From Cycas panzhihuaensis (lineage: Eukaryota > Cycadophyta): DNA of 64,000 nucleotides. Every line of letters starts with the position of its first letter. Within the stretch, counting starts at the first letter, position 1. A program made the position numbers and the translations under genes. Where the stretch lies: contig CM041465.1 of assembly GCA_023213395.1 (NCBI GenBank), positions 4,588,001 to 4,652,000 of the forward strand, in the 5' to 3' direction. Below are positions 1 to 10,399 of this stretch, in pieces. The notes below the pieces were generated by a model. It searched no databases and was not told the DNA's origin. It saw only the letters and a list, made by a program, of their open reading frames with translations.

Positions 1-430
1 TCAATGCGCGTGCTTCCACCCACTTTGTCGCGTAGTCGGTTGCCACCAAAATGTATCGAGCTTTTAATCAGTGTGCTGCTGGTTTGATCGGTCCCACAAA
101 GTCGAGTCCCCACTTTTCGAATGGTGCCAAGGGTAGTATGGGATGCAACGGGTGGAAATCCTGTCGATTAGGTTTCCCCACTCGTTGGCGATGATGCATG
201 CTTGAACCCATTTTTTAACATCTTCGAACATCGATAGCCACCAGAATCCCGACGTCAAGATTTTTCGCCATATGGCCAATTTCCCCATGTGGCCACCTGC
301 TACTCCTTCATGTGCCTGTGACATGATCTGGTTTGTCTCATGCTATCGAACACAACGTCGCAATATGTCATCCGGCCCCAATTTGTACAACTCACCACTG
401 ATAAGCTGATACGGCTCCGCTTTTCTAATG
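1..430 (-). pseudogene. G1 integrase, zinc-binding domain and start of catalytic core
   Basis: Integrase inserts the cDNA copy into the genome. On the minus strand, positions about 330-190 read a HHCC-type zinc-binding domain: AHEGVAGGH supplies the histidines and the VQACIIAN stretch is where the C-x2-C pair should be, so the second Cys appears lost. Beyond it, in another frame, GLDFVGPI (about 110) carries the first catalytic aspartate, followed by an in-frame stop and then a YILVATDYATKWVEA-type core that runs off the window. A stop and a frame change separate the two parts. The second Asp and the Glu of the DDE triad would lie outside the window. Confidence 0.8.
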
Positions 431-549
431 AAATTTCTTTTCCCTGTACGATCTAATTCTGCTGGCACTTCACCAGTCGCTAGGTATTCTGGTATACCCT
501 CATACCACCCATCGAACCGCATCTATACCGAATAGAGTCGTCTCGAAAA

Positions 550-960
550 TCATCCGTATCCCCGTAGCTTTCTCCATTTTGATTCTCGATAGTTGATCCG
601 AATGATGTGCGCCTTACCGTGTTTCACAATGATTCCGAATGAAAATTCTTGAACAAAGATTAACCATCTCACGATCCTTCCTCGCATAATGGGTTTATTC
701 ACCAGATACATCAAGGCTTGGTGGTCAACAAAAAACAGGAATGGATTAGATAACAAATAATGTCAAAATTTTTGTAGTGCATAAACCATGCCGAGTGCCT
801 CTCTTTCCGTCCTCATATAATTCTGCTCTGCTCTCGTAAGTTTCCGACTGGCAAAATAGATTGGATGATCTATTTTATCATCACTGGGTTGGGCCAATAC
901 GCATCCAATAGCATATTGCGACGCATCCACATGCACGTGAAAGGTTTTCTTACAATCTGG
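550..960 (-). pseudogene. G1 RNase H domain
   Basis: This domain removes the RNA template during reverse transcription. The minus strand reads HVHVDASQYAIG with the first catalytic Asp, then IYFASRKLTRAEQNY and TEREALGMVYAL with the catalytic Glu, one in-frame stop at about 775, then VDHQALMYLV with the third acidic residue, and GRIVRWLIFVQEF. It directly follows RT, as expected in gypsy. The stop and the degenerate C-terminus (HIIRINYRESK where a terminal AD.LSR is usual) inactivate it. Confidence 0.85.
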
Positions 961-963
961 AAA

Positions 964-2105
964 TCACAATATAGGTGCTGCTACTATGGCCTGCTTTAAT
1001 GTCTCGAATGCTCGTTGCTGATCTTTGATCCATATCCATTCAATATTCTTTTTTAGCAATTCTTCTAGAGGCCCAGATATATATGCATATCTTCTGATAA
1101 ATTTTCTATAATATCCGGTCAAACCCAAAAAACCTTTTAGCTGCTTTCTCGTATTCAGTGTTGAAAAGTGTAAAATGGCAGACACTTTTGCTGGATCTGT
1201 CAACAATCCTTCTTTGCTGACTATGTGCCCTAGGAGGTTCCCAAAGGGTACCAGAAATGTACATTTCTCTGGGTTGAGACACAGTTTGTTTTCTTGACAG
1301 GTTTGCAACATTTCTCTCAAGTTTTCCATATGATTTTTCATTAACCCGTACAATGTCCAATCGTCTAAGAATACAGCAACTTTTTCTCCAATAAATTTAC
1401 GAAAAATATTAATCACAATCCGTTGAAATGTCACTGGTGCATTTGTAAGACCGAATGGCATTACCTTATAAGCGTACGTACCCCATTCTGTTACGAATGT
1501 TGTCTTTGCCTGATCTTCTGGGGCAATCTGCACTTGATTGTACCCACTAAATCCATCTGTGAATGAATAGATTTCATTCCCTCCAACTGCTTCTAGAATA
1601 TCTTCCGTGAAAGGTAACGGAAATGGATCTTTTTTGTCACTTTGTTCAATTGTCTGTAATCTACTGCACTGCATTTTCCCATTTTTCTTTGGAACCACTA
1701 CTACTGTGGCTCACCCATACCACCGTAGTCAATTTCATATATATAACCCGCTTCTAACATTTTATCCAGTTCTGCTTTTACTTTTTCTTTATATTTCAGA
1801 TTCATTTGATATGGTCGTTGTTTTACTGGTTTAGCATCTTCTACTAGATCAATATGATGCATTCCTATCTCCGGAGGAATACCTTTCAAATCTTTATACG
1901 ACCACGCAAACACATCACGAAATTCTTCGAATAATTGTTGAGCTTCGACTACCGTTTGGGGATCCCAATAATCTCCAATTCGAATAAGCTTAGGACTTTC
2001 TGGATTGCCAACATTAATTTCTGTTGTTTTTAACTTTGCCATACCCACATCTTCTACATTTTCAATTTTATGCCCTGGAGCATCTTCTACTTTTCTTTCT
2101 CCCAC
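964..2105 (-). pseudogene. G1 reverse transcriptase
   Basis: The RNA-directed DNA polymerase core is read in two pieces, 2105-1701 and 1698-964. The first carries the linker and N-terminal RT (EFRDVFAWSYKDLKGI, then YIYEIDYGG). The second carries VPKKNGK, SFTDGFSGYNQV, the PFGLTNAP motif, the catalytic FLDDWTLYG with both aspartates intact, and LGHIVSKEGL. Two small indels scramble the frame around 1620-1660: the conserved VDYRQLN block is present in the DNA there but in another frame. A stop lies at 1701-1703. It is followed by RNase H and preceded by the gag-like insertion. Confidence 0.9.
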
Positions 2106-2805
2106 GGTGAATTCTCAGAACTCGCAGGATAATTCACAATTTCTTCTTCTTCACTCTGTATGGATTCTATTGTTTCTTGATCTGTTAAATGATGTTCTCG
2201 TTTTATGCTCATCATTCTAATATGTTTCAGGATTGTGTCTACTTCTTGGTTTTCCGAAGTATGCCTAAAGGTTTTTATAAAAGATCCCCTTAGATTTTCC
2301 CAGGTTATATCTAAGTTTTGTTCCCTTCCCAAGAACCAGTCTTTTGCTACTCTTCCCAAGGTATGGTAGAAGTAGTTAGACCAATTCCGCTTAGGTATAC
2401 TCATAGATTTCCAATTTTGTTTACACACCTGTATGTGTTTTCTAGGGTCATGTCCTACATAGAATATTGGAATAGCTAGTTGGTCTGGATGATCGAATCG
2501 TATTCAAAACATCGTTTGCAATTCTTGCCAACTCCTAAGGGTATTTTGGTGAGCTAAGTACCAATACCAAGCTTTCCCCCGTAAGGTTAGGATTAAATCC
2601 TGCTACCATTTGGTTTGTCCCAATTTCCCTGCTCTATCCAATAATCAATGCAGTGTGTTAAATGGGTAGTCCCATATAACTGTTCCCCATAGAATGGTTT
2701 AACGTAATCCCCAATATAGGTTTGACAGCTAGTTTTTCCCGGAGTAGTGATTTTATTCCCTAGACCAGATTCGCTAGAAGTACTTACTAGCAATCCTCCT
2801 TCCAT
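2087..2805 (-). pseudogene. gag-like segment between protease and RT of G1
   Basis: Between the acidic linker after protease and the RT the minus strand has two short stretches that look like retrotransposon gag cores. One (about 2590-2480) reads LRGKAWYWYLAHQ...SWQELQTMF. The other (about 2400-2250) reads TLGRVAKDWFLG...TWENLRGSFIKTF. Both show the hydrophobic-W-(Y/F) and TWE/SWQ-x-L-x-x-x-F spacing typical of gag. They are separated by a stop and a frame change. G1 already has a gag core at 5002-5208. This could be a same-strand fragment of another element or a domain duplication; identity is inferred from pattern only. Confidence 0.45.
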
Positions 2806-2898
2806 TTCCCCAGTTTTGGCGCCAATGGTTGGAAGAGATTTATGGTCAGTGTGTACCTCTAAGGAAGAAGAGGAGGGAATATTACTTCCTTCCTCGGG

Positions 2899-4075
2899 TT
2901 ATATTAAAGGTGGGGGTAAGGAATCTATCTCAGGACCCACACCTGAAGTAGATGGGATGTCAAGGTTACTACTAACTAGAAAAAAACTACGAAAATTACT
3001 AGATAAACTAAGGGTTGGTTGGTCTAGGTTATTATCAATTTCCAAATGATCATTAGTCAGCATATATTCAAAAGAATTTAAATTATTATCAATGTTTATA
3101 GATACACATTTAGATAACAAATTACATCTGAAAGAAGAAGAGTTTACTTCATATGCATCCTGAAGCCAATAATCCACGAACCTCATACCGTGTTCGTCAT
3201 CCGAAGAGTTGTATATTTCTTCGAGATCCGTTGGTTCTTCATGCTGGTGATGCTTTGACGTGGTGGGCTCTTCCGCCATGTGAAAGATGTGTTCTTCCTC
3301 ATTGGAAGAAAATGTTGTGCTTATTATCACAATCGATCCTTCGTCTGGAATTACTTCAATCGAACTTCTTCCCAACATTGGTAGCACCACTTTGTTGTTG
3401 CTGTCTGATAAAGTGAAGGTTACCTTTTCCCACCTCAAGGCATTGTGTTTTATATAACCATGGCCTTCCTAGTAACGCTGGGTAGGGTGTGGCTCCTTTC
3501 TCCATTTCCACGATCGTGAAGTCAACTCTTACCACTATCCCTGCCACGTCTACTTTTATATTGGCCAATCTGCCCATGGGTCGTACCAGTAACTCATTGG
3601 CCAACTTCAGCAAGTAGGTTGCCGCCTCCAACTTCGAGCTTCCCAATTTATTCCATGTTGCAGCTGGTAACACATTTACTGCCGCACCTCCATCCACAAT
3701 GACTCGAGGAAATGTTTCTCCCAATACAGACATGGTTACCATTAGATCCATGTCGAATGATGGTATAACTTGTTTCAAACTTTTGGTAATTCCCTTCTGT
3801 AATACTCCTCCTTTAATCCAATCAATAACCTGAGACAGAGGAATAGTTAACTGCAACTGCTTCACTAGATTCTCCATCAATAACAACATTCTGGGAATTT
3901 CTTCGGCTGGTAATCCTTTAAACAACTCCTCCATTTGCACCATTTGGGGTTTTACCGTCGATTCTTCTGGTGATTTTTCTGGCTCTTTTTGTTTGTTTTT
4001 CCGAACATAAACATTTTTTGTTTCTGGTTTACCCATTGGTAGTATATTTTCTTCCCGAACTAAACCATCCAACAC
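2899..4075 (-). pseudogene. G1 aspartic protease and acidic linker
   Basis: The retropepsin-like protease cleaves the gag-pol polyprotein. In 4075-3356 the catalytic region reads VIVDGGAAVNVLP (Asp at about 3690), and the flap-side LLGRPWLY lies near 3470, normal for this family. Close to 3435 the frame shifts, and the natural continuation (RWEKVTFTLSDSNNKVVLPM) is read in 3438-2899. The rest of that frame is a long Ser/Glu/Asp-rich linker without recognisable fold (EEHIFHMAEE, DLEEIYNSSDDE). A stop at 2899 separates it from the gag-like segment. The protease core itself looks intact apart from the frameshift. Confidence 0.8.
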
Positions 4076-4439
4076 TTATTTTGCTTGTTTATACCGATCC
4101 ATCTCTGTTGGAGGGTTTGGATATCCTTCATCCACTTTCTTTGCTTTGTTCCGCAATTTCACATTCTTCGCTTCGCACGATTGTCATTAGATTAGTTGCC
4201 TTCGCTTACCCTTGCAATCTTCCATTTTGTGGTCACTTGGGCCACGCTACCACATACCTAACGACACTGCTCATATTCTTGCTTCATCGCATATCTGATT
4301 TCCAAAGGTTCGAATCAGAGGCATGAGGCATCTCCCCATCACTGCTTTCTTCCTTGAGGGCTCGTGCGCCTCGTTGTATACACATTTCGAGGTGTGTTAC
4401 CTCTCCCCGACCTCGCCCTCTAAATGCTTTTCCCCGAAT

Positions 4440-4802
4440 TATAAAAAGTCCTTGGTTGTGTGTGTGTCAACCTCACATATGTGGCACCACTTTCTCAGAG
4501 GTGCGTCGACTATTTTTAAGTTTAAATCACATTCCTGTGGTATGTGAGTTTTCTTCACAAATATGGCACCACTTGGTCACCCTTCCAAAGGTGCTATTTC
4601 TTCTTCTGTGTCTCTTCTTCTTCCCGATTATTTCGATTTTCAATCGGCCACCTCTTTCCTCGGTGCCTCTAATTCTGATTCTTCTTCTGCTACCCCTACC
4701 GCGTATGGGTCGATTGTACTGATTCTGCTTCAACTCTCTAATCTCATCTTGTAATCTTAACAGCAAGGAATCTTGTCCCCCTGCTTGGGCATCCATTTCC
4801 AT
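4440..4802 (-). pseudogene. G1 gag C-terminus with two degenerate zinc knuckles
   Basis: The nucleocapsid part of gag binds the RNA genome. The minus strand has a basic Arg-rich stretch (RPIRGRGSRRRIRIRG, about 4700) followed by two near-copies of a CCHC knuckle, WCHICEENSHTTG (about 4567-4529) and WCHICEVDTHTTK (about 4500-4460). In both, the C-x2-C and His are in place but the final Cys is missing: a stop occurs at the first and Phe at the second. The region then breaks into short frames up to the protease. Confidence 0.7.
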
Positions 4803-5001
4803 CTCGAAATCTAATGCCAGATCCTGAGCATTCTTGAATGACTTTAGCGATGAGCATGCATCATAGCTCGCAACTTCTCATTCAAATTCTCCTCACGAAG
4901 TAATTTTTCATGTTATGATCCGTGATCATCTCGCTGATCATACTCACGCAATAATGTTGATTGTAGTAATGTAAGTTAGACGATTCCCTACCGCCTCGAT
5001 T

Positions 5002-5917
5002 TCAGAATGCCATTTCCACACCTTCATTACTCCCAAACTTTTGCAATCTCTCCTCAAACGCTTTCTTAATCTTTACCCATGGCTCATTTTTGTTTATTTC
5101 CTTGCACCATACCAAGGGTACTCCTCTCAATGTACAAGCAAAGCGTGCTTTGATTTCATCTTCGTCCGTAATCTTTTTGACATCAATAAGGTTCTGAAAT
5201 AGATACACATGTTCTCACGCCTCAAGTATCATTAAAGGTTAGTTTCCCAAAGTCTCTATAGTCATCCATCTTGGGAGATCAGAATCGCCCCCACCTGATG
5301 GTGATCTTTCCCCTCCTCCGTCCTTTGGGGATGCACTAGGAGTAACTACCGCTGCACTATCTTTTCCAAACAACGGATTTTTGAACGGAGTTTTTATGTG
5401 TATAGGTTCCACTACACCTGGAACTTGTATAGTCAATGGTGTTACCGTAATGTAAGATTGATCCGATCCCTTTCTCACAAATCTTCAAAAGTCGCCTCTC
5501 GTTAGCTTGTTTTCCCAATATGCCGAGGGACCTTCCTCCGCCTTCTTATCGCTGTCACCTAGGTCCTTCGGACTGTCCTCCACTGGTATGCTTCCCTCTA
5601 TTAGGATCTCTTTATGCTTTTTGCACTGATGGCTTCCCTTCAATCTCTGGGCTAAACAAATCATCTCTGATGGGGGCTAGTGTTAATACCATGCATTCGC
5701 CATGGTTTTCCTCTTCCTGAGGTGTCTGGGCTCCACTTGCCTCAGATCCTTGAACGGACTATCCCTTAGTCTCGTTGTTTTGCGAACTTAATCTCCTCGC
5801 CCTTCTAAGTTTTGCTTCTTTTGACCATCTTAGTGCCCTTTGTCTGTTAGTCTCCTTTTCCTTGGGTGAAGTATCCTTCTGGGGCTCTTCCGACCTTGAA
5901 GGCCTCTTAGGTGGCAT
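5002..5917 (-). pseudogene. G1 gag, N-terminal and core region
   Basis: The likely initiation codon is at 5917, in AATGCC on the minus strand, giving a basic start (MPPKRPSRSEEPQKD) rich in Lys and Arg. The frame breaks repeatedly. The segment 5478-5239 carries a Pro/Ser/Gly-rich linker, and 5208-5002 has the gag core signature ARFACTLRGVPLVWCKEI followed by KIKKAFEERLQKF. The start is supported by a diverged copy of the same leader and start codon at 27147 in a relic element. Several stops and frameshifts prevent full translation. Confidence 0.7.
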
Positions 5918-6056
5918 TGGAAGGTCCCCACCGCCTGTGGCTTAGTTACACCGCCATCACGACGATGTACCTGTGGTCCTTTGCCCTTTACACATTCTTT
6001 TCCTTTGTAACCCCTAGGCCCTGTCCCTCCTCAATGGCCGCAGGCAACCGAACCAA
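5918..6056 (-). promoter_or_regulatory. G1 5' leader with candidate primer binding site
   Basis: This short leader lies between the LTR and the gag start. Next to the proposed LTR edge the minus strand reads TTGGTTCGGTTGCCTG (about 6055-6040), which partly resembles the tRNA-Asp-type plant primer site TGGCGCCGTTGCC. The aligned relic at 27266-27281 reads GGCAATGGAACCAA on the plus strand, so the site is shared. The tRNA assignment is weak. Confidence 0.35.
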
Positions 6057-6900
6057 TGTTGCCTGCTGGGGTGCCTTATTGCACTCACAAGACACCCCTT
6101 GCTCACTTGTCAAGGTTACACAGCGCTATAGTCTAGTTTTAGGATACTGTCAACATGGTTATTCACATACATTCCATATATAATTCACATAATGGTACAC
6201 AGCAGTACAGAAATCAATACATACTTCAGCAAATCATCATCACAACGCCAAGAATACACCAATTTCCACGTAACTCTTTCTTTTATTAATTCAACAGTTC
6301 AATTAATTACGTGGGTCGGAATGCATCCCTAAGCATTCCAAAGAAAGATACAATTCTTCATATATATGCGCACTCCAAATGGTACTTATCATACATCTAT
6401 GCTCCAATCTACGTCATGCATCTGCCTCCTGCACCTTTGCATCCGTGATATCCGGCTCTCACCCTAACCAGTGTGAATCATGCGTACCTCCTTAAGTACT
6501 CCCGCCGGGTACCTTTTGGGTCAAGGGTTATGACCGTCATTACAACTGCATTCTTCACCATGCTGCACTCTTCGCCATGCGCACCTCTTCACTTAATCAC
6601 TTTGTTTGTCCTTAATTAATTATTCCTTTTGGGTTCGTACATCCAGATGTACGCCCTGCACCTCCCTGTGTCTCACCGTCCCCTGGAGTCATGCGTATCG
6701 CCGCTTGGTTCCGCTCCGCCACTGCACGCTCCTCATGCGACCCATTCCGTGCACGCACCGCCATACGCACCTGCATGCTTATTTTTCTCGCTGCTTTGCC
6801 TCGTGCGCACTCCTCAGACAATTGCACCTACACAACTCAGGTTATCTGACCTACCTCTAGTCCTCACACAGCCATTGAGTCAATTTTAATGCCAACAACA
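6057..6900 (-). repeat. 5' LTR of G1 (right edge approximate)
   Basis: The block starts with TGTTGCC just right of the candidate primer site. A plausible outer end with the inverted CAACA lies near 6897-6903, giving about 845 bp. Parts of it align with 27282-27500 in the relic element (CTTGTCAAGGTT, then TTCCACGTAACTCT). It is unusually C-rich on the plus strand between 6400 and 6850. No second copy is in the window, so the ends are inferred. Reading frames inside it have no recognisable domain. Confidence 0.5.
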
Positions 6901-7229
6901 ACATGCTAGGGAAACATCCACATAGGAAATATATCGATCTTTATTATCCAAGAATGGAGAAATATACATAATCTATAGCAGAATACTTACAATAATAATA
7001 ACTAACCATCTCTTCTTAATATAGTATATCCAATACATCTAATACCATTAACATATTAAAAAAACACCCTAAAACAAGTTATATGAGAGAGTTATACAAG
7101 GCATAAATCATGACCATCAAATCTGGGGTGTTTTGAATGAACAACCCTAATTCTCTTTACAATTTAGTATATTTTATAGTATTAGTTTTTAAGATTGGGG
7201 GCTACCACCCCCGAACCCCCTCTTTACCA
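6901..7229. other. AT-rich spacer ending in a GC-rich patch
   Basis: I see no gene. Positions 7195-7222 form a patch of G and C runs (GGGGGCTACCACCCCCGAA) immediately left of element A. A similar patch (17350-17395) sits immediately left of element C. Confidence 0.5.
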
Positions 7230-7451
7230 TGTTGGAAAATAGAACCTGTAATAAGATATTGACAAACAAAACAGAACACCTCCACAGGATCAAACGGTAC
7301 CCTTAAGGTACCTCAAATTGTATTAACAAAACATCCTTACAATAACATACAATATGATACACTATATTGTGTATTTATAATATAAGTCATGATGGAAGAG
7401 TAGGACCCACTTGCATGTGGGACAAATCAAATGTGCATTAATATTCCAACA
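7230..7451 (-). repeat. 3' LTR of element A
   Basis: This is a 222-bp repeat starting TGTTGGAAAATA and ending TATTCCAACA, with inverted termini. It matches 10065-10287 at roughly 90 percent by eye and is a relative of the LTRs of element C. It contains the near-palindrome GGTACCCTTAAGGTACC. The minus-strand polypurine tract AAGGGGAAG follows at 7452-7460. Confidence 0.85.
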
Positions 7452-7567
7452 CTTCCCCTTAATGCATATTTGGGTTATTTATACTTGTAACGCCTTATCC
7501 TTGGAAATGTCTTGAAAATGATATCTTCAACTTGATCCTTGTCTTTGATCTTGTAGTGATGTCTTTG

Positions 7568-8668
7568 CTACAGAATGATGTCTTCATCTTGATTTTCATC
7601 TTCAATTTTGTACCGATGCCTTTGTAAGATGATATCCTCAGCTTGATTTTCGTCTTCAATCCTGTAGTGATGATGTTGATGTAGCAGCTCTAGCAAGTTC
7701 AAATCATGATTCTTCATTGTGCCTGGTCTAGTCTTATTTTGATGTAGATCTTGTAAATAACCATCTTTAATCACAACTTGCTTGTCACCATTATCTTGTA
7801 TAAACTCTTGAACACTATGTACAATAGTGATTTCTTCAACCTTAGGAGTGGAGTCTTGATCAATTTGCATACTCTTTGAACTTGAAACAATGCTTAAAGA
7901 AGAAATATCATTCAAACCTGAATCAATACTCAAAGTAGGAATATCATCAATATAAGACTTGTTCTTTATAGAACCATCGGATTTATATTCAATCTCTCTT
8001 GAAATCATGGTGTCATCTATATAAACCTTTATCAACTTATCACTTTCAATGTCTTCATTAGTAGTTATAGTCTCATCAATGCATTCAACCATCGTTTCTT
8101 TACATTTAGTAGAAATGTCATCAATACTTATACCTTCTTCATCTTGACATGTTATTTCATCAGTGTTGATGATATTTTCTTCATTTGTTGTACCTCTACC
8201 ATAACCATAACTAGCCTTAATTTCCTTTTCAATCATTCATTGTGTCTCTTCAAGGGTTTGTTCAAATACTTCCTTTAGAAAATCTCAAGCTTCTTTAGCA
8301 TTACTTGCATGTAGAATCATAGGAATGACAAAATAGAATCTAGAAGGAAGATCAACCTCATTGAATGCAGCTCGAATCATAATGAATGCTTTTCTATCTT
8401 TCTTCTCAAGCATTTCCTTTTCTTCTTCATCCTTAGGGATATTATATTCATCAGTAACAATCTTCCACAAACCTCTAGCTATGAATAAACATCTCATTTT
8501 AATTATCCAAAAGAAGTAGTCTTCACCATTACACTTAGGTACTAGAAGAAATGAATCCCTTAAGTAATATTCATTTGTTTCAGGAGCATGCATAACCACA
8601 TCATTATCCTCTATGATTGTAAATGCCATTTTATAACACCATGTCCCTTTTCCAATCAATAAATTCAC
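7568..8668 (-). pseudogene. Gag of element A (copia-type N-terminus plus acidic repeat tail)
   Basis: The N-terminal part (8668-8285) resembles the DUF4219/UBN2-type gag start of copia elements: FLLVPKCNGEDYFFWIIKMR, then GLWKIVTDEY. Two in-frame TGA codons between 8287 and 8237 stand where copy C has Trp and Arg codons. The remaining frame (8236-7568) is very acidic, with recurring IDDI, LSIDS and NDISSLSI units, and ends in a tandem repeat of about 17 residues (YRIEDENQ.EDIILQRH). There is no zinc knuckle. The function of the acidic part is unknown. Confidence 0.75.
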
Positions 8669-10052
8669 CCATTAATCTCAACAAACTTTCTCATGTCTCA
8701 TGTCCCTCATATCACTGACTTCATCATTGCCTTATACATCTCACATATTACCAAATAATCACATACAAAGAATATCTGAAGCACTTTCTTCACCATAGAA
8801 TCAAAGCTTATACCACATACATCTCACAGGAATCATGCATACCTCATGTCACCATTAAATCACCAAGACACATCACACTTCACTTAATTGCCCAAAACAC
8901 AACTCATGCCACAACACCACTCAACAAAGTTTGTTTCCCTATAACTCAAATATCTTCAACAAAAGAAACTCATCCTTCTTTGCCTATTTAATCAATTAGA
9001 ACACATCATCAAACATGCTTGATCTTATCCTTAACACACCTAACAATTTCCCAATCTTGTCATGTAACCTCACATACAACAAGCACCTCATTGCCTCAAA
9101 TCACTATCTTTCTTGCCCTCAAATTAGCTTTGTTATGCCCATCAAGTCCCTTCACGTAAATCACATTCCATGGAGTACTTAATTATCATATTCCATCCAA
9201 CTCATTCATGCAAACACATATATTATTACTTCATTACCATACTATGCCATCGTCACAATAGCTCTCTCATACAAATACATGTAAGAAAGCACTCAAACTA
9301 TCATTAAATAATCACCATCATGCATCTCAAATCACTAATAGAGTGCCAAATATATTCATATCAATATGAATTAATATCATCTCACATTTCAACAATACTC
9401 TCCCATGTGCCACATACGTAAGAGATCCTCAAATAATCACTTCATTACCATTACCTCATTCATGTCACCATATCAATATGAAACTCTTAAATTTCTAAAA
9501 ACTTATTTCTAAAAAAACGTATAGCTCAAAAATACATAAAATATAAATGAAAATGATGGCCTCTAAAATATTATTCTAATGGTTTAGATGAAATTGAATT
9601 CTAATATCTAGATAGAAAGTTATGCTTCTTTTAAGAATTTTAGAATTAGGGTTTCTGGGAGCTGTAATAGTACCTTTTGATAAACTGATAATAAATTTTT
9701 ATTCTGAACTCTGATGAACCTCAAACAACTTCCATTAGAAAGAGAATTTAAAAATTCATAGAATAAAAAAAAAATTGAGGTCATTTGGATACCTGTAGCC
9801 AAAGTTATGGCTCTTTGAAGTTGAGGTTGCAGATCTATCCCAAAAATACGGCGACAAAAAAAATACAGGATGAAATTAATTCTGCTACAATTTTCACACT
9901 TTCGCCTGAAAATCTATAGTGCGACCACTCAAATTTTATAAAATGAGCTATTCCGTCTTAATTTCACCATTACTTTTCAGAAATTTCAACGTTATGGCAC
10001 CTTCCAAATCACCGCTCTAATACCGAACAAAAACACCTCTCTCAACCTGGGC
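8669..10052 (-). other. Leader region of element A, no gene seen
   Basis: About 1.4 kb separates gag from the primer site. It is A/T/C-rich on the plus strand with many CATCTCA and CACCAT runs and no reading frame worth calling. It aligns along its length with 18810-20239 of element C, so it is a family feature and probably holds the packaging signal (inference). Confidence 0.6.
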
Positions 10053-10064
10053 GCTCTGATACCA
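10053..10064 (-). promoter_or_regulatory. Primer binding site of element A (Met-tRNA)
   Basis: The plus strand reads GCTCTGATACCA, so the minus strand reads TGGTATCAGAGC, the standard initiator-Met-tRNA primer site. It touches the LTR at 10065 directly and fixes the orientation. Confidence 0.9.
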
Positions 10065-10287
10065 TGTTGGAAAATAAAACCTGTAATAAGATATTGATAA
10101 ATAAAATAGAACACCTCCACAGGATTGAATGGTACCCTTAAGGTACCTCAAATTGTATTAACAAAACATCCTTACAACAGCATTCAATATGATACACTAT
10201 GTTGTGTATTTATAATACATGTCAATATAGTGAGAGTGCAACCCACTTACATGTGGGACAAAATAAATGTGCATTAATATTCCAACA
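10065..10287 (-). repeat. 5' LTR of element A, shared with fragment B
   Basis: This 223-bp LTR starts TGTTGGAAAATA and ends TATTCCAACA. On its left lies the primer site of A; on its right lies the polypurine tract and 3' internal sequence of a second copy (B). It therefore serves as 5' LTR of A and 3' LTR of B, the tandem layout produced by LTR-LTR recombination. Confidence 0.85.
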
Positions 10288-10399
10288 CTCCCCCTTAATG
10301 TACATTTGGATCATTTATAAACAACCATCTTCAATCACAACTTGCTTGTCACCATTATAACTTAGGATTTTTTAAAGGAAATATTTGAACAAACCCCTT
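10288..10399. other. Scrambled duplication with inverted segment
   Basis: After the polypurine tract the sequence jumps within the element: first the expected 3' internal sequence, then a piece matching 7755-7795 (CAATCACAACTTGCTTGTC), then 10368-10397, which is the reverse complement of 11192-11221 with 28 of 30 bases matching, and then the expected 3' internal sequence starts again at about 10398. This is a local rearrangement, probably from template switching. Confidence 0.75.

Larger units (their letters stand above)
1..6900 (-). mobile_element. Ty3/gypsy LTR retrotransposon G1, 3' end outside window
   Basis: Reading right to left, this stretch holds an LTR-like block, a short leader, gag, zinc knuckles, aspartic protease, reverse transcriptase, RNase H and the start of integrase. 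That order (RT and RNase H before integrase) is diagnostic of Ty3/gypsy. The integrase core is cut by the left window edge, so the 3' LTR and target duplication cannot be seen. Stop codons and at least three frameshifts (about 3435, about 1700 and within RT at about 1620-1660) make it a dead copy. Extra gag-like sequence lies between protease and RT. The clade is not certain; the integrase and RNase H wording resembles the non-chromodomain Tat/Athila side of gypsy. Confidence 0.9.
7230..10287 (-). mobile_element. Non-autonomous gag-only LTR element, copy A
   Basis: Two LTRs (7230-7451 and 10065-10287) enclose 2.6 kb. A Met-tRNA primer site (10053-10064) abuts the right LTR and a polypurine tract (7452-7460 on the minus strand) abuts the left one, so the element runs right to left. 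It encodes only a copia-type gag followed by an acidic repeat region; no protease, integrase or RT is present. The same organisation recurs in copy C, so the lack of pol is a family trait and not a deletion in one copy. No target duplication is seen, because the right LTR is fused to fragment B. Confidence 0.85.

Noticed and set aside
4323-4754. Plus-strand frames of 60-120 codons inside G1
   Set aside because: They overlap the zinc-knuckle and protease lead-in of G1 on the other strand and show no domain.
6606-6889. Frames on both strands in the G1 LTR
   Set aside because: The stretch is C-rich, which lengthens chance frames; no domain is present.
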